A stretch of DNA of 64,000 bases. Origin: Algoriphagus sp. A40 (GTDB taxonomy: Bacteria; Bacteroidota; Bacteroidia; Cytophagales; Cyclobacteriaceae). The translations under genes were made by a program, and so were the position numbers. This document shows, in pieces, positions 7,553 through 16,497 of this stretch. The notes beneath the pieces were generated by a model. That model was not told the origin of the DNA, did no database searches, and was given only the letters and a program-made list of their open reading frames with translations. Location of the stretch: contig NZ_MUNY01000059.1 of the NCBI RefSeq assembly GCF_002002735.1, positions 124,001 to 188,000 on the forward strand, given 5' to 3'. The stretch's first letter is position 1; each line of letters opens with the position of its first letter.

Positions 7553-8563
7553 ATGAAAATTTTAAAACCCATTTTAATTTTAATCCTGATTGTTTTTTCA
7601 ATTTCTGTTGGCTATATCTACTTTTTGACATTCCGACCTGAAGGACGATTGGATTGGGGGCAAGCTTTATTCTTAAAACTGGCAGGTGACAATGATGAAC
7701 AAATAGGGCTACTCAAAAAAATGACAGTTCAGCAACGTAGCCATTTCACGGATGCAGTACCTTACAACACCTCAGGTTTGAATATTGACACTCTTCGAAT
7801 TACGAAGGATAGCCTGACAGTCTTTATTTATAAACCCCAAGATTTACCCAAAAATAGCCCTGTGATTGTCTATTTTCATGGTGGGGCATTTGTTTTACCC
7901 TGGACAAATGTATCAGTAACTTATGCCACACGTTTGGCTCATTCGTTTAATGCTATTGTAGTGGGTGTTGATTACAGAGTTGCCCCAGAACACCCCTTTC
8001 CTACTCCCAATGACGATTGTTATGCTACGTTACTTTGGACAATACAAAATATCGAAAAATGGGAAGGAAACCCGAATCAACTAATCGTAGCTGGCGAAAG
8101 TGCCGGGGCAACTTTGGCAACAACAGTAGCGATAAAAGCCAAGAAAGAGCATTTAACAAATATTAAATATCAACTTTTAGATTGTCCGGTTGCCTATATT
8201 CCTTTCAAAACAGACGCTTATCAAAAGTTTAAGGATGGATATTTTTTAGAAGAATCTGAAATGTTTTTTGGTGTAGAAAGTTATTTGCCAAATGAGGCTG
8301 ATTATACTAATCCTTTGGCAATGCCATATTATGCGGACAGTTTATCAAATTTACCCCCAGCCTTTGTGATAACTTGTGAATTTGACCCATTAAGAGATAC
8401 TGGACGGGATTACGCAAAAAAATTATCTGATGCAAAAATCCCAACTGTACATAAAGAAATGAAAGGTATGCTTCATTGCATACCAGGCCCGTTTAATGAA
8501 ATGGATAGAACTAAATTATATAATGAAATAGCAAATGAAATCAATGAAATAAAGCAAGATTGA
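7553..8563 (+). CDS. Membrane-anchored alpha/beta hydrolase (HSL-type esterase)
   Basis: A 336-residue protein. Residues 5-27 form an uncleaved membrane anchor or signal. The oxyanion motif HGG is at 109-111 (VYFHGGAF), the nucleophile elbow GESAG has Ser183, the acid lies in EFDPLRDTG and the His in MLHCIPG near the end. DYRVAPEHPFP is the hormone-sensitive lipase family hallmark. It probably hydrolyses short-chain esters at the inner membrane or in the periplasm. The gene is AT-rich like the upstream island genes, stands alone and has about 240 bases of unassigned leader. Confidence 0.87.
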   Translation: MKILKPILILILIVFSISVGYIYFLTFRPEGRLDWGQALFLKLAGDNDEQIGLLKKMTVQQRSHFTDAVPYNTSGLNIDTLRITKDSLTVFIYKPQDLPKNSPVIVYFHGGAFVLPWTNVSVTYATRLAHSFNAIVVGVDYRVAPEHPFPTPNDDCYATLLWTIQNIEKWEGNPNQLIVAGESAGATLATTVAIKAKKEHLTNIKYQLLDCPVAYIPFKTDAYQKFKDGYFLEESEMFFGVESYLPNEADYTNPLAMPYYADSLSNLPPAFVITCEFDPLRDTGRDYAKKLSDAKIPTVHKEMKGMLHCIPGPFNEMDRTKLYNEIANEINEIKQD

Positions 8564-8825
8564 AGTAGATTTAAAATTCTAAAAAGAATTGCAGCAGCCA
8601 ATCAAGCACACGTCCGTGAGCATAGTCCAATTTTTTGCACCTCCCGCTCCACCCCCGAAGATTTTTCAGGATACGGGTCTTCCGACCTAGACCTAGTCCA
8701 CACATTTCCCAACTTTTTGAGGAATGGAGGCTGGCCTAGTGGCAAGTCCCTTCCGGAATTTGACTTCATCCAGAAAAGGATTCATGTTTACACCCAAAAC
8801 CAAATAACAAATAGATCCAAATCCT

Positions 8826-10106
8826 ATGGCAGATACACTTGCAGCAGGCCTAAAATCAGCAGCTGTGGATTGGGAAACCTTGCACAGGAACTACAATCCA
8901 CTCCTGAATCTGGTCAAAGAGCTGATCGGAATTATTCCCAATTGTGACCCGATTTTGGAAATATGGCCTCCAGGTTTTCGCACCTATAATTTGTTGGTGC
9001 CTAATATGTTTAATCTGCCCAACACAATTTTTGGCAGCAAATCTTTCAAGGCTTCGATGGGTCTTGCCATGTATGCTTCAAGCAAAGCCGCTTGCTCCTA
9101 TTGCACAGCCCATGCCTGTTCCTTTGCCTTACGCAGGGGCGCACGCACAGAAGCAATTGCCGGTAATCGAACAGCCAAAGAACAGGCCGTAGTTACGTTT
9201 GCCGAAAAGCTGGCCCATATCCCCTCGACCCTAACACTGGCAGATGTGGAGGAAGTCAATCAACACTTCACTCCTACTGAAACTCAATGGCTGGTCTATT
9301 CTATCAGCATGATGGGATTCTTGAATAAGTTTATGAATGCCATGGGAATAGAACTTGAACAGGATGCTATCAATGACACAGCGGAATTATTATCCCAAAC
9401 AGGTTGGACAGCTGGGATCCATGCTCACGGAAATTATCGTGTTACCGATTCGTCCACACCAGAAAGTGATAATCTGCTCACCTACCTTCGGGTAATCAGG
9501 CAAGCACCGGGAGCTGTACTTTGGGAGAAAAAGTGGACGGCTGGAGTCCCTTCCGATTACCAATCGGCCGCCAAATACTTGGAAGAACACACCGGATATT
9601 CGTTTCCGATTCTCAAACCTGTAAAAGAAAGCAGGGTTGTGCGGACATTAACTGCTGCCCTACGTGACAATCTGGATAAAGCACAATCCGTAATCGGATT
9701 GAAAATAAAAATGTATGCCGGGTTTATTTTCAGTACTCTGGTTGAAAATGAAGTGCTTAAATCCGAAATAAGAAACTTGTCGGAACGCTTAGTTCCTGAA
9801 TTGAACACTGAATTGTTTTCCCGTTTGGAGGGAGTAGCGCAAATGGAAATACCGACTGACAATGCTGCGTGTTTGGAATTATTAGCTTCACTTCAGCAGC
9901 AATTTTCTTTGACGGAAAAAGAAGCGGCTGTACTGCTTTTGGCAACAGCCACTTCCTACAGTCCTTCGCAAATCAATGAAGACATCATCAATTCAGCACT
10001 GAAGCAAATTGACCCTCCAAGCATCATAGAAATTATGGTGTGGTTGTCACTTCTTCAGCTGCTAAATCGCTTGAGTAATTACTATTCCCTTACAAATGGA
10101 TATTGA
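8826..10106 (+). CDS. Carboxymuconolactone decarboxylase / AhpD-like protein, enlarged
   Basis: A 426-residue protein from ATG 8826. The N-terminal half carries the AhpD-type redox motif ASSKAACSYCTAHACSFALR with Cys90, Cys93 and His96, preceded by a helical region. AhpD-like proteins reduce peroxidase partners or act on small organics. Simple CMD proteins are 110-190 residues, so this is over twice as long; residues 130-426 contain a second largely helical part (LADVEEVNQHFTPTETQWLV resembles a CMD helix pair) without a second CxxC. It is cytosolic, with no signal. It stands alone at the edge of the accessory island; the partner is unknown. Confidence 0.72.
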   Translation: MADTLAAGLKSAAVDWETLHRNYNPLLNLVKELIGIIPNCDPILEIWPPGFRTYNLLVPNMFNLPNTIFGSKSFKASMGLAMYASSKAACSYCTAHACSFALRRGARTEAIAGNRTAKEQAVVTFAEKLAHIPSTLTLADVEEVNQHFTPTETQWLVYSISMMGFLNKFMNAMGIELEQDAINDTAELLSQTGWTAGIHAHGNYRVTDSSTPESDNLLTYLRVIRQAPGAVLWEKKWTAGVPSDYQSAAKYLEEHTGYSFPILKPVKESRVVRTLTAALRDNLDKAQSVIGLKIKMYAGFIFSTLVENEVLKSEIRNLSERLVPELNTELFSRLEGVAQMEIPTDNAACLELLASLQQQFSLTEKEAAVLLLATATSYSPSQINEDIINSALKQIDPPSIIEIMVWLSLLQLLNRLSNYYSLTNGY

Positions 10107-10277
10107 AAATTCAAAGGTCTGATTATCTGAGGGGAAACAATCCAACAGCTAACCAGCTGGTTTTATAGCAGATAGCAAAGTGGTGTATGAATTGGGGTTC
10201 CTAATCACGTGACTTAAAAACAAACTTATGGTTGTCGGTTGCTCTTACTAAATTATATGTAAAACGAAAAAATCATT

Positions 10278-10667
10278 ATGACCACATCAGACGACTCTAC
10301 GCATTTTGCTCCGGAATTGCACATCCCCAATGGGACATTCAGCATCGATTTTTACCTAAAATTCGGAGCAACTGAAATTTTTTGTTACCGGAATGATGAC
10401 GGAAGCATTCACGTAGCTGAATTGGAATTCAACGGGGCTATTTTTCATGTCCATGAAACCATGCGTAATGCTCTTGAACCAATAAGCGCTAAAGGAGTAA
10501 CTACTATTATCGGTTTGTTTGTTCCGAATGTAGAAGAAGTAATGGCGAAAGCCATTCAGGCAGGAGCAACGGAAATTAACCCAACCACAGACCACGATTA
10601 TGGTTACCGCCAGGGAATGTTCAAAGACCCTTTTGGACACTTATGGCAAATCCAGAAAAAAATCTGA
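10278..10667 (+). CDS. VOC family (glyoxalase / PhnB-like) protein
   Basis: A 129-residue protein with two beta-alpha-beta-beta modules. The first runs SIDFYLKFGATEIFCY and HVAELEFNGAIFHVHE; the second runs VEEVMAKAIQAGATEINPTTDHDYGYRQGMFKDPFGHLWQIQK. The ending DPFGHLWxIQ is the classic VOC signature with a metal-binding His and Gln region. Subfamily resembles PhnB/bleomycin-resistance-like proteins that bind or isomerise small molecules. Cytosolic. Preceded by about 170 bases with no gene. Confidence 0.87.
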   Translation: MTTSDDSTHFAPELHIPNGTFSIDFYLKFGATEIFCYRNDDGSIHVAELEFNGAIFHVHETMRNALEPISAKGVTTIIGLFVPNVEEVMAKAIQAGATEINPTTDHDYGYRQGMFKDPFGHLWQIQKKI

Positions 10668-10908
10668 ACGATCAGGGCCACCTAAAACCCAAGCAACAAC
10701 CTTTATCCTTGACCTCGCTGTGCGAATCATTAAAGTGCATTTGCACTTTCTGTCCCGATTCTTTCGGGGAATCCCGTGACGCACCTCCTAAGCCTCACTT
10801 TCAAAAGCTAAAAAAACAGCAGAAAAAATTGAATGTTTTTGGTTTTTTTCCGGCAATTTTAATTCAGAAACCCAATCCGAAAGCGCAAATCCCCAAATTG
10901 AAGTCACC

Positions 10909-11484
10909 ATGAGCAGCAGTAAAAAATTATCCCAAGAGCAGGCAGAAAGTCTTTTTCAGATCCTAAAAATCCGATTTGAAAAACATCCCAACCGCCACCA
11001 AGGATTGGAATGGAACAAAGTCCTTGCAAAGCTGGAAAATGCTCCTGATAAACTTTGGTCTCTCCATGAAATGGAAAGTACAGGCGGTGAACCGGATGTG
11101 GTGGTGCTACCAGAAGTAAAGGGTTTGGAAACAGGCGGAATAATTTTTATCGACTGCTCCGCCGAAAGTCCTACCGGAAGAAGAAGTACCTGCTACGACC
11201 GGGAAGCCCTGGATTCAAGGAAAGAGAACAAACCAGCTGCCAATGCCATGGACATGGCTTCTCAGATTGGCATTGAGCTCTTGTCTGAGGATCAATACCG
11301 CGCCCTTCAGCAGTTTGGAAAATTCGATCTGAAAACCTCCAGTTGGATTGAGACACCCGCAGCAATCCGCAAGCTCGGCGGGGCACTCTTTTGTGACCGA
11401 CGCTATGACCAAGTTTTCACCTATCACAACGGGGTTCAATCTTACTATGCCGCCAGAGGATTCCGGGGATTTCTCCGGATTTAA
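10909..11484 (+). CDS. DUF4256 family protein
   Basis: A 191-residue cytosolic protein from ATG 10909. It shows the DUF4256 pattern: IRFEKHPNRHQGLEWNKV, then LWSLHEMESTGGEPDVV, IFIDCSAESPTGRRSTCYDREAL, and the C-terminal GGALFCDRRYDQVFTYHNGV followed by YYAARGFRGFLR. The function of this family is not known to me. Length is normal. It is followed within 37 bases by a DUF1801-like gene on the same strand, suggesting co-transcription. Confidence 0.85.
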   Translation: MSSSKKLSQEQAESLFQILKIRFEKHPNRHQGLEWNKVLAKLENAPDKLWSLHEMESTGGEPDVVVLPEVKGLETGGIIFIDCSAESPTGRRSTCYDREALDSRKENKPAANAMDMASQIGIELLSEDQYRALQQFGKFDLKTSSWIETPAAIRKLGGALFCDRRYDQVFTYHNGVQSYYAARGFRGFLRI

Positions 11485-11521
11485 ACCCATTTCTGCTCCA
11501 AACTATTTATCCAAAAAAGCT

Positions 11522-12082
11522 ATGAACAGAGCAGAGATTTGGCAGGATCATATCTATAGACTCCAAACCATTATCGAGAATACCGGCTTGGAGTCGGCCA
11601 TCAAATGGGGAGGAAAAGTGTACACCTACAAAGGGAAAAATGTGGTCAGTGCCGGAGGATTTAAAAACCACTTTTGCCTCTGGTTTTACAATGGAGTATT
11701 TCTTTCAGATCCCTATCAAAAACTCATCAATGCCCAGGAGGGCAAAACCAAAGCGCTGAGGCATTGGAGATTCCAGAATGCCGAGGAAATCGAGGAAGAA
11801 AAGATCCTTGAATACATCCGGGAGGCAATCCGGAATGAAGAAATGGGCAAAGTCTGGAAGCCTGAAAAATCCGGTGAAATAGAAATTCCCGATTACTTTC
11901 AGCAAAAACTGGATGAGTCCAAAGAACTGAATGAGGCATTTGAAGCACTCACGCCTTTCAAGCAAAAGGAATACATCGAATACCTGGAATCTGCCAAGCG
12001 GGAGGCCACACAAATCAGCCGGATGGAAAAGATCATCCCCATGATTTTGGAAGGAATCGGATTGAATGACAAGTACCGCTGA
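11522..12082 (+). CDS. YdeI / DUF1801-like protein
   Basis: A 186-residue protein; I place the start at ATG 11522 because the upstream extension of the frame overlaps DUF4256. The N-terminal half (WGGKVYTYKGKNVVSAGGFKNHFCLWFYNG) is the DUF1801/YdhG fold. The C-terminal half (ALTPFKQKEYIEYLESAKREATQISRMEKI) is the YdeI/OmpD-associated helical motif that ends such proteins. The role is unclear; relatives are stress-linked or iron-binding candidates. Likely in one transcript with the DUF4256 gene. Confidence 0.85.
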   Translation: MNRAEIWQDHIYRLQTIIENTGLESAIKWGGKVYTYKGKNVVSAGGFKNHFCLWFYNGVFLSDPYQKLINAQEGKTKALRHWRFQNAEEIEEEKILEYIREAIRNEEMGKVWKPEKSGEIEIPDYFQQKLDESKELNEAFEALTPFKQKEYIEYLESAKREATQISRMEKIIPMILEGIGLNDKYR

Positions 12083-12482
12083 AATAAATTTGGCTAGACA
12101 GAAATGCGTGTATTTCCTTCTGATTAGTTTCTTTTCTTCCAGAATTCCAATTTTATTTAGGGCCTGAAGACCGGAAACAGAAGACCGAAAAAGTAAATAG
12201 CCAACTGATCAATTTTAAATCTTGAGGAATTTTTTAAGTCCAGACAAGGAAGCAGATAATCAAATTAAACAAGTTGAATTGTTGAATTTGGATGATACTC
12301 TCAGCATTTTCTTGATTACAATGACACTATATCAAAAAATGGTTTCCACAGGTTTTTTCTTTGAAGTATAGCATGATTTCGTACAAAAATCACTCCCCTG
12401 GAAGATACTTTGACCAGAATACCTAGACATACCCAAACTAACTTAAATCTATAAATTCCGAAGAAAAAAATTTATCAAAACC
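12083..12482. other. Gene-free convergent intergenic region
   Basis: Four hundred AT-rich bases between the converging DUF1801-like and glycosyltransferase genes. I found no plausible gene, no clear terminator hairpin with a T run and no repeat matching others in the window. Confidence 0.4.
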
Positions 12483-15400
12483 CTATTTACCTAAAATCAA
12501 AAGAGGCCTGGAAGCGGTAATTGTATTGCCTGCAGAGTCCTTTGCATAGAGATATATCCTGGATGGATTGGATGGAACCTTAATTTCCACATACTTCCCG
12601 TCCAACTTGGTATTGAGAATTGGGCTGCTCCTTTGCCAATCTTGGTCATATACTTCCCATGTGTACTCCAATTCTCCCTTGTAGTCATTGGTGACCGCTG
12701 CAGAAAGCCATAAACTTGCTCCAGGATTTAAGAAATGCCAATGTCCGGTTATTGTAATATCCGGAAAAGCGTTTGGCATTTGATTCTCTTTTTGCCAAAC
12801 TGTCTTAAGGGAATAGTAGGAAGGCTTCAATCTTCCTTTGTAATCTGTAATCCCAAACCAGGTCGCAGTACCTTCATAGCGATCCATCCAACTAAAAGCT
12901 ATTCCACCTAGATTTTTGCCTTTATACTTTTCTATGCAATCCAACCACTGATTTTTGTACCATTCTGCTTTATTGACTGAAGAAACTTCAATTAATAAAC
13001 TGTCCCTCCAATAATCTCCCAGCTCCTGATTCCAATAGCCCTTTGGTCCAAATTCGGTTACTACATAAGGCTTGCCGGGATAGGTTTTCTCCATTATAGC
13101 ATGGAGTTGACTGATGTTTTCTTCATAATAAGAGTTGACTCCAATCACATCGATATGGGGAGCATAAGCCTTAAACTGGGAGATGGCACCGATTAGTCTT
13201 TCATTGTCATGTTCTTCGGATGAAAATATCGGTCTGTCTGGATCAATTAATCTGATCTCCATCGCCAAACTATCCAAAAATTGCAGATAACTTCTCCTGA
13301 CCATGCTCAGGTAAGGTTGACCATAGTGTTTTTTTAGCAGGCCCCATGTTTCATTGCCCAAGTTCCAACCAATGATACTCTTGTCATTTTTGTACCTATC
13401 TACTTCTGACAAAACTCTCTTTTGGTAAGCCTTTAGCTTTTCCTCATCTTTCAGATAATCAACTTTGGGGTCAAACCAAAAGCCAAACAAAACATTCAAA
13501 TCATGTTCTTTTGCTGCTTTGAGAATATTTCTATCATATATACCAGGCTCATACCTTCTGATGGTATTGGCTCCCATTTTTTTGATAAGTTGAAAGTCAG
13601 TATCCAATTGGTTTCTTGTCATTGGCATAAAACCTTCTTCCCAGTCATTTCCACTATTGTAGGCAATTCCTTTGATGTAAAATGGCTTACCTTCTACCAA
13701 TAGTTGATGGTTTCCATTTTTGCTTTCCAGCATTGTGGGTTGAGTAATTTCAATTTGTTTATCCTTTGATTCAACCCAATAATTTCTTTTACTAAACAGA
13801 TCAAACTCAGCCATGGATTTTCCGAAATCCTTAAGGTCAAAAGTCCAGTCAATCGATTCCACTCCTTCTGATGGACGCCAGTCAGTGATCCAGTTTTTGT
13901 CCAAATCACTGTGAAATAGGACAGCGGATTTGATTTCGGCATGTCTTTCTTGGATAGCTTGAAAAGATTGGCTTACCCAAACTCTGCCATCTTCCCCATA
14001 AGAAGTCGAACCAAATTCAGCTAACATGACCGGAAGTTCCATGCCTTTTCGTTTGATTTGCTGCTTGAAAGGAAGGTAGATTTCCTCAAAAGATTTAGAA
14101 GTTTTACTCGAAGATGCCATACCGTAATTCAAAGCTGTCAAGCCAATCCAATCAACATATTGATTGACAGAACTGTCATTTCCGTATGGAAAATAAGAGT
14201 CAAAACCCTCCGGAGACCAGGGGCTCCATACCCATGAAATATTATGTGAACCCAGCTTTTCAAATCTGTAGTGCACATATTTCCAAGCAGCAACAAATTC
14301 TTCAGGTGTATTTTCACCGGATGTTGACCAAGAATACATGGGGTTTTCAATTTCATGGGCAAACCTTAAAAACACAGGCGAATTGAGGTCTCTCAGGGTA
14401 ATGGCCATCTGATCGATGTAGGTATCAAAATAGCCATCCAGAATGTACCTGAACATCTTTCTGTTATTTCTCAGGTCATCTATGTCAGCATATTCTTCAA
14501 ATAAGTTGGAAAATGGTTCCCAAGTGAGCATCGGAATAGCCCCATGATCGATGATTTTCTTGAGTTTTTCAGCCGGATTTTGATCATCTCCCCAAGCATG
14601 GTAGGTAGAAATAATTGACCATTTTTGCCCTGCCTGAGTTTCGAGGTCTTCAATCAGGGAAATATCCGATTGGACATCAGAACGGGCATCGTAAATCCCC
14701 ATGTAAAAACCACCTAATTGTTTTTCATTCGGAGTTTTTGCAGTAGGATTCAGGTATTCATCACTTCCGACTTTGATCGCACCAACAATTAAAAAAGAGG
14801 TTGAAAACAACAGGATTATCAATACAGAATGAAAGGCAAACCTGCTCAATTTCAGATAAGACAGGTTTTTTTCATGAATAGCCCAAGTATCTCTAAACTT
14901 ATAAAACCCACTCTTTGATTGTTTTACCCAAGTAGTCTGTCCTATAGCAAAGGCAAAAAATAGAACAAATGAATTGATCAGTGCAAAAAGTGCCATCAGC
15001 ATGCTGTAAGGTTGCCAATCTCGGGACAATCCGTAGACCACTGCCAGGACCGAAATTAGAGCCACTATCAGATTCGGCAATCCCAATAGAAATTCCCCTT
15101 TGGTAGAATGTTCTTTTTCAGTGGGAATGTATGGCACTTTTATATTAAGCAATGTATAAATAAACCCGATGCAGTATATCCACCAGGAACCTACTCTCAA
15201 AATTCCACCCATCAAGTGTAATCCTTTTTCCTCCTTATTATAGAGCCACCCTTGGGCAAAATACCTGTATATAAAACTAAACAGAAAGAAAGGAGTGAAA
15301 TAAATAAAAAACACTTGGGGATTAATCAGCCATGGATATTCCCCGGTGAATAAGGAATATATTGGAACAATAAAATCTATTATTCCAATAAGCCCAAATA

Positions 15401-16388
15401 AATAATAAACAGGTATCAGCCCGTAATGTAGTTTTTGTCTCCAGTCAAACTTAAAAAACAGCTTTGGGAAAAGTGTTATCCAAAGGTCGAATGTCCCACG
15501 GCTCCATTTCAATTGTTGTTTGTAATACGCTGAAATACTACTGGGAACCATTCCCTGGGACAAGATCATCGGCTCATAGACCGACTTCCAACCCTTCGCA
15601 TGGAGCAACATGGACGTGTGCATATCCTCGGTCAGGCCTGCTGCATGTCCTCCAATCGAATCCAATGCTTTTCTTCTAAAAGTACAATTGGCCCCAATTG
15701 CCTGCGCTGTACCATATTCACCCATCGCCTGCATATATGGCCCATAAAAAACATAGGTCTGTTCGGCTGCTCCTTGGGCAATCAAAGATTCCGACTGATT
15801 GCCATAGGCCTGAACCACCTGCACGTATCCAACTTCAGGATTGTTGAAATGATGCAGTACATGGTCAAGAAATTCCGGAAAAGGTGCGTGATCGGGATCA
15901 AGAATGACACAAATCTCACCACTCGCCTGTCTCAAAGCATTGTTGATATTTCCTGCTTTGGCATCATCGTGTGTATCCCGGGTGACATGCACGACACCAA
16001 GTTCCTCACAGAGTTTTCCAGCTAATGGATCATCTCCTTCGTCACAGAGATAGGTAGTATGAGGATAGCGTACATTAACCATAGCCCGCAACGTCCGCTC
16101 CAACATATCAAAGGGCTCTCCCGGACAAAAAGTTGTAAGCATGTCTACGGTGAACGCATGTGAAGGCGGCTTATGGATATCAGATTTCTGTCGGGGCTTT
16201 GGTAATCCCGCATAATGGTACCACTCAAACCCAATTTTCAGCAATTTAAAAAACAAAGAAACCGTCAGTAACCAATACAAAATCCTTTGTCCTACTCCAA
16301 CTTCAGTTAAAAAGCCATATACAAACAGTGCTAAGGTTAAAATGCCAAAAATCAGAATTATTTTTCCAAAAAATAGTTTCCTATTCAT
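12483..16388 (-). CDS. Trimodular GT2 polysaccharide synthase - GH26 - TIM-barrel glycosidase fusion
   Basis: A 1301-residue inner-membrane protein. Two N-terminal membrane helices (5-28, 34-50) lead into a processive GT2 domain (80-300) with DEGDD at 116-120, DPDHA at 164-168, TED at 253-255 and QQLKW at 291-295 (the QxxRW position). Five to six helices follow (320-540) as in cellulose synthase-like enzymes; no PilZ domain is seen. Residues 560-860 fit GH26, with acid/base Glu679 (FLRFAHEIEN) and nucleophile Glu791 (MLAEFGS). Residues 885-1200 fit a GH5/GH2-type barrel with LGNE (Glu1013) and VVTEFGP (Glu1112). A beta-sandwich ends the protein. GH26 enzymes cut beta-mannan or mixed-linkage glucan, so a beta-glucan or mannan exopolysaccharide made and trimmed by one protein is plausible. 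It is divergent from the next glycosidase. Confidence 0.85.
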   Translation of the reverse strand: MNRKLFFGKIILIFGILTLALFVYGFLTEVGVGQRILYWLLTVSLFFKLLKIGFEWYHYAGLPKPRQKSDIHKPPSHAFTVDMLTTFCPGEPFDMLERTLRAMVNVRYPHTTYLCDEGDDPLAGKLCEELGVVHVTRDTHDDAKAGNINNALRQASGEICVILDPDHAPFPEFLDHVLHHFNNPEVGYVQVVQAYGNQSESLIAQGAAEQTYVFYGPYMQAMGEYGTAQAIGANCTFRRKALDSIGGHAAGLTEDMHTSMLLHAKGWKSVYEPMILSQGMVPSSISAYYKQQLKWSRGTFDLWITLFPKLFFKFDWRQKLHYGLIPVYYLFGLIGIIDFIVPIYSLFTGEYPWLINPQVFFIYFTPFFLFSFIYRYFAQGWLYNKEEKGLHLMGGILRVGSWWIYCIGFIYTLLNIKVPYIPTEKEHSTKGEFLLGLPNLIVALISVLAVVYGLSRDWQPYSMLMALFALINSFVLFFAFAIGQTTWVKQSKSGFYKFRDTWAIHEKNLSYLKLSRFAFHSVLIILLFSTSFLIVGAIKVGSDEYLNPTAKTPNEKQLGGFYMGIYDARSDVQSDISLIEDLETQAGQKWSIISTYHAWGDDQNPAEKLKKIIDHGAIPMLTWEPFSNLFEEYADIDDLRNNRKMFRYILDGYFDTYIDQMAITLRDLNSPVFLRFAHEIENPMYSWSTSGENTPEEFVAAWKYVHYRFEKLGSHNISWVWSPWSPEGFDSYFPYGNDSSVNQYVDWIGLTALNYGMASSSKTSKSFEEIYLPFKQQIKRKGMELPVMLAEFGSTSYGEDGRVWVSQSFQAIQERHAEIKSAVLFHSDLDKNWITDWRPSEGVESIDWTFDLKDFGKSMAEFDLFSKRNYWVESKDKQIEITQPTMLESKNGNHQLLVEGKPFYIKGIAYNSGNDWEEGFMPMTRNQLDTDFQLIKKMGANTIRRYEPGIYDRNILKAAKEHDLNVLFGFWFDPKVDYLKDEEKLKAYQKRVLSEVDRYKNDKSIIGWNLGNETWGLLKKHYGQPYLSMVRRSYLQFLDSLAMEIRLIDPDRPIFSSEEHDNERLIGAISQFKAYAPHIDVIGVNSYYEENISQLHAIMEKTYPGKPYVVTEFGPKGYWNQELGDYWRDSLLIEVSSVNKAEWYKNQWLDCIEKYKGKNLGGIAFSWMDRYEGTATWFGITDYKGRLKPSYYSLKTVWQKENQMPNAFPDITITGHWHFLNPGASLWLSAAVTNDYKGELEYTWEVYDQDWQRSSPILNTKLDGKYVEIKVPSNPSRIYLYAKDSAGNTITASRPLLILGK

Positions 16389-16497
16389 CTGTTGATTATG
16401 AACAATTTAAGGTTCAAAATACATTTTGTTTCTATATTAAGAGGAGAAAACAAAAAATATATTATTGACTGTAAATTGTTTGACCTCAAGAAAAGCT

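Noticed and set aside
10643..10912. Plus-strand frame of 89 codons after the VOC gene
   Set aside because: Overlaps the end of the VOC gene, is Lys/Pro-rich and has no domain; best seen as read-through of the gap before DUF4256.
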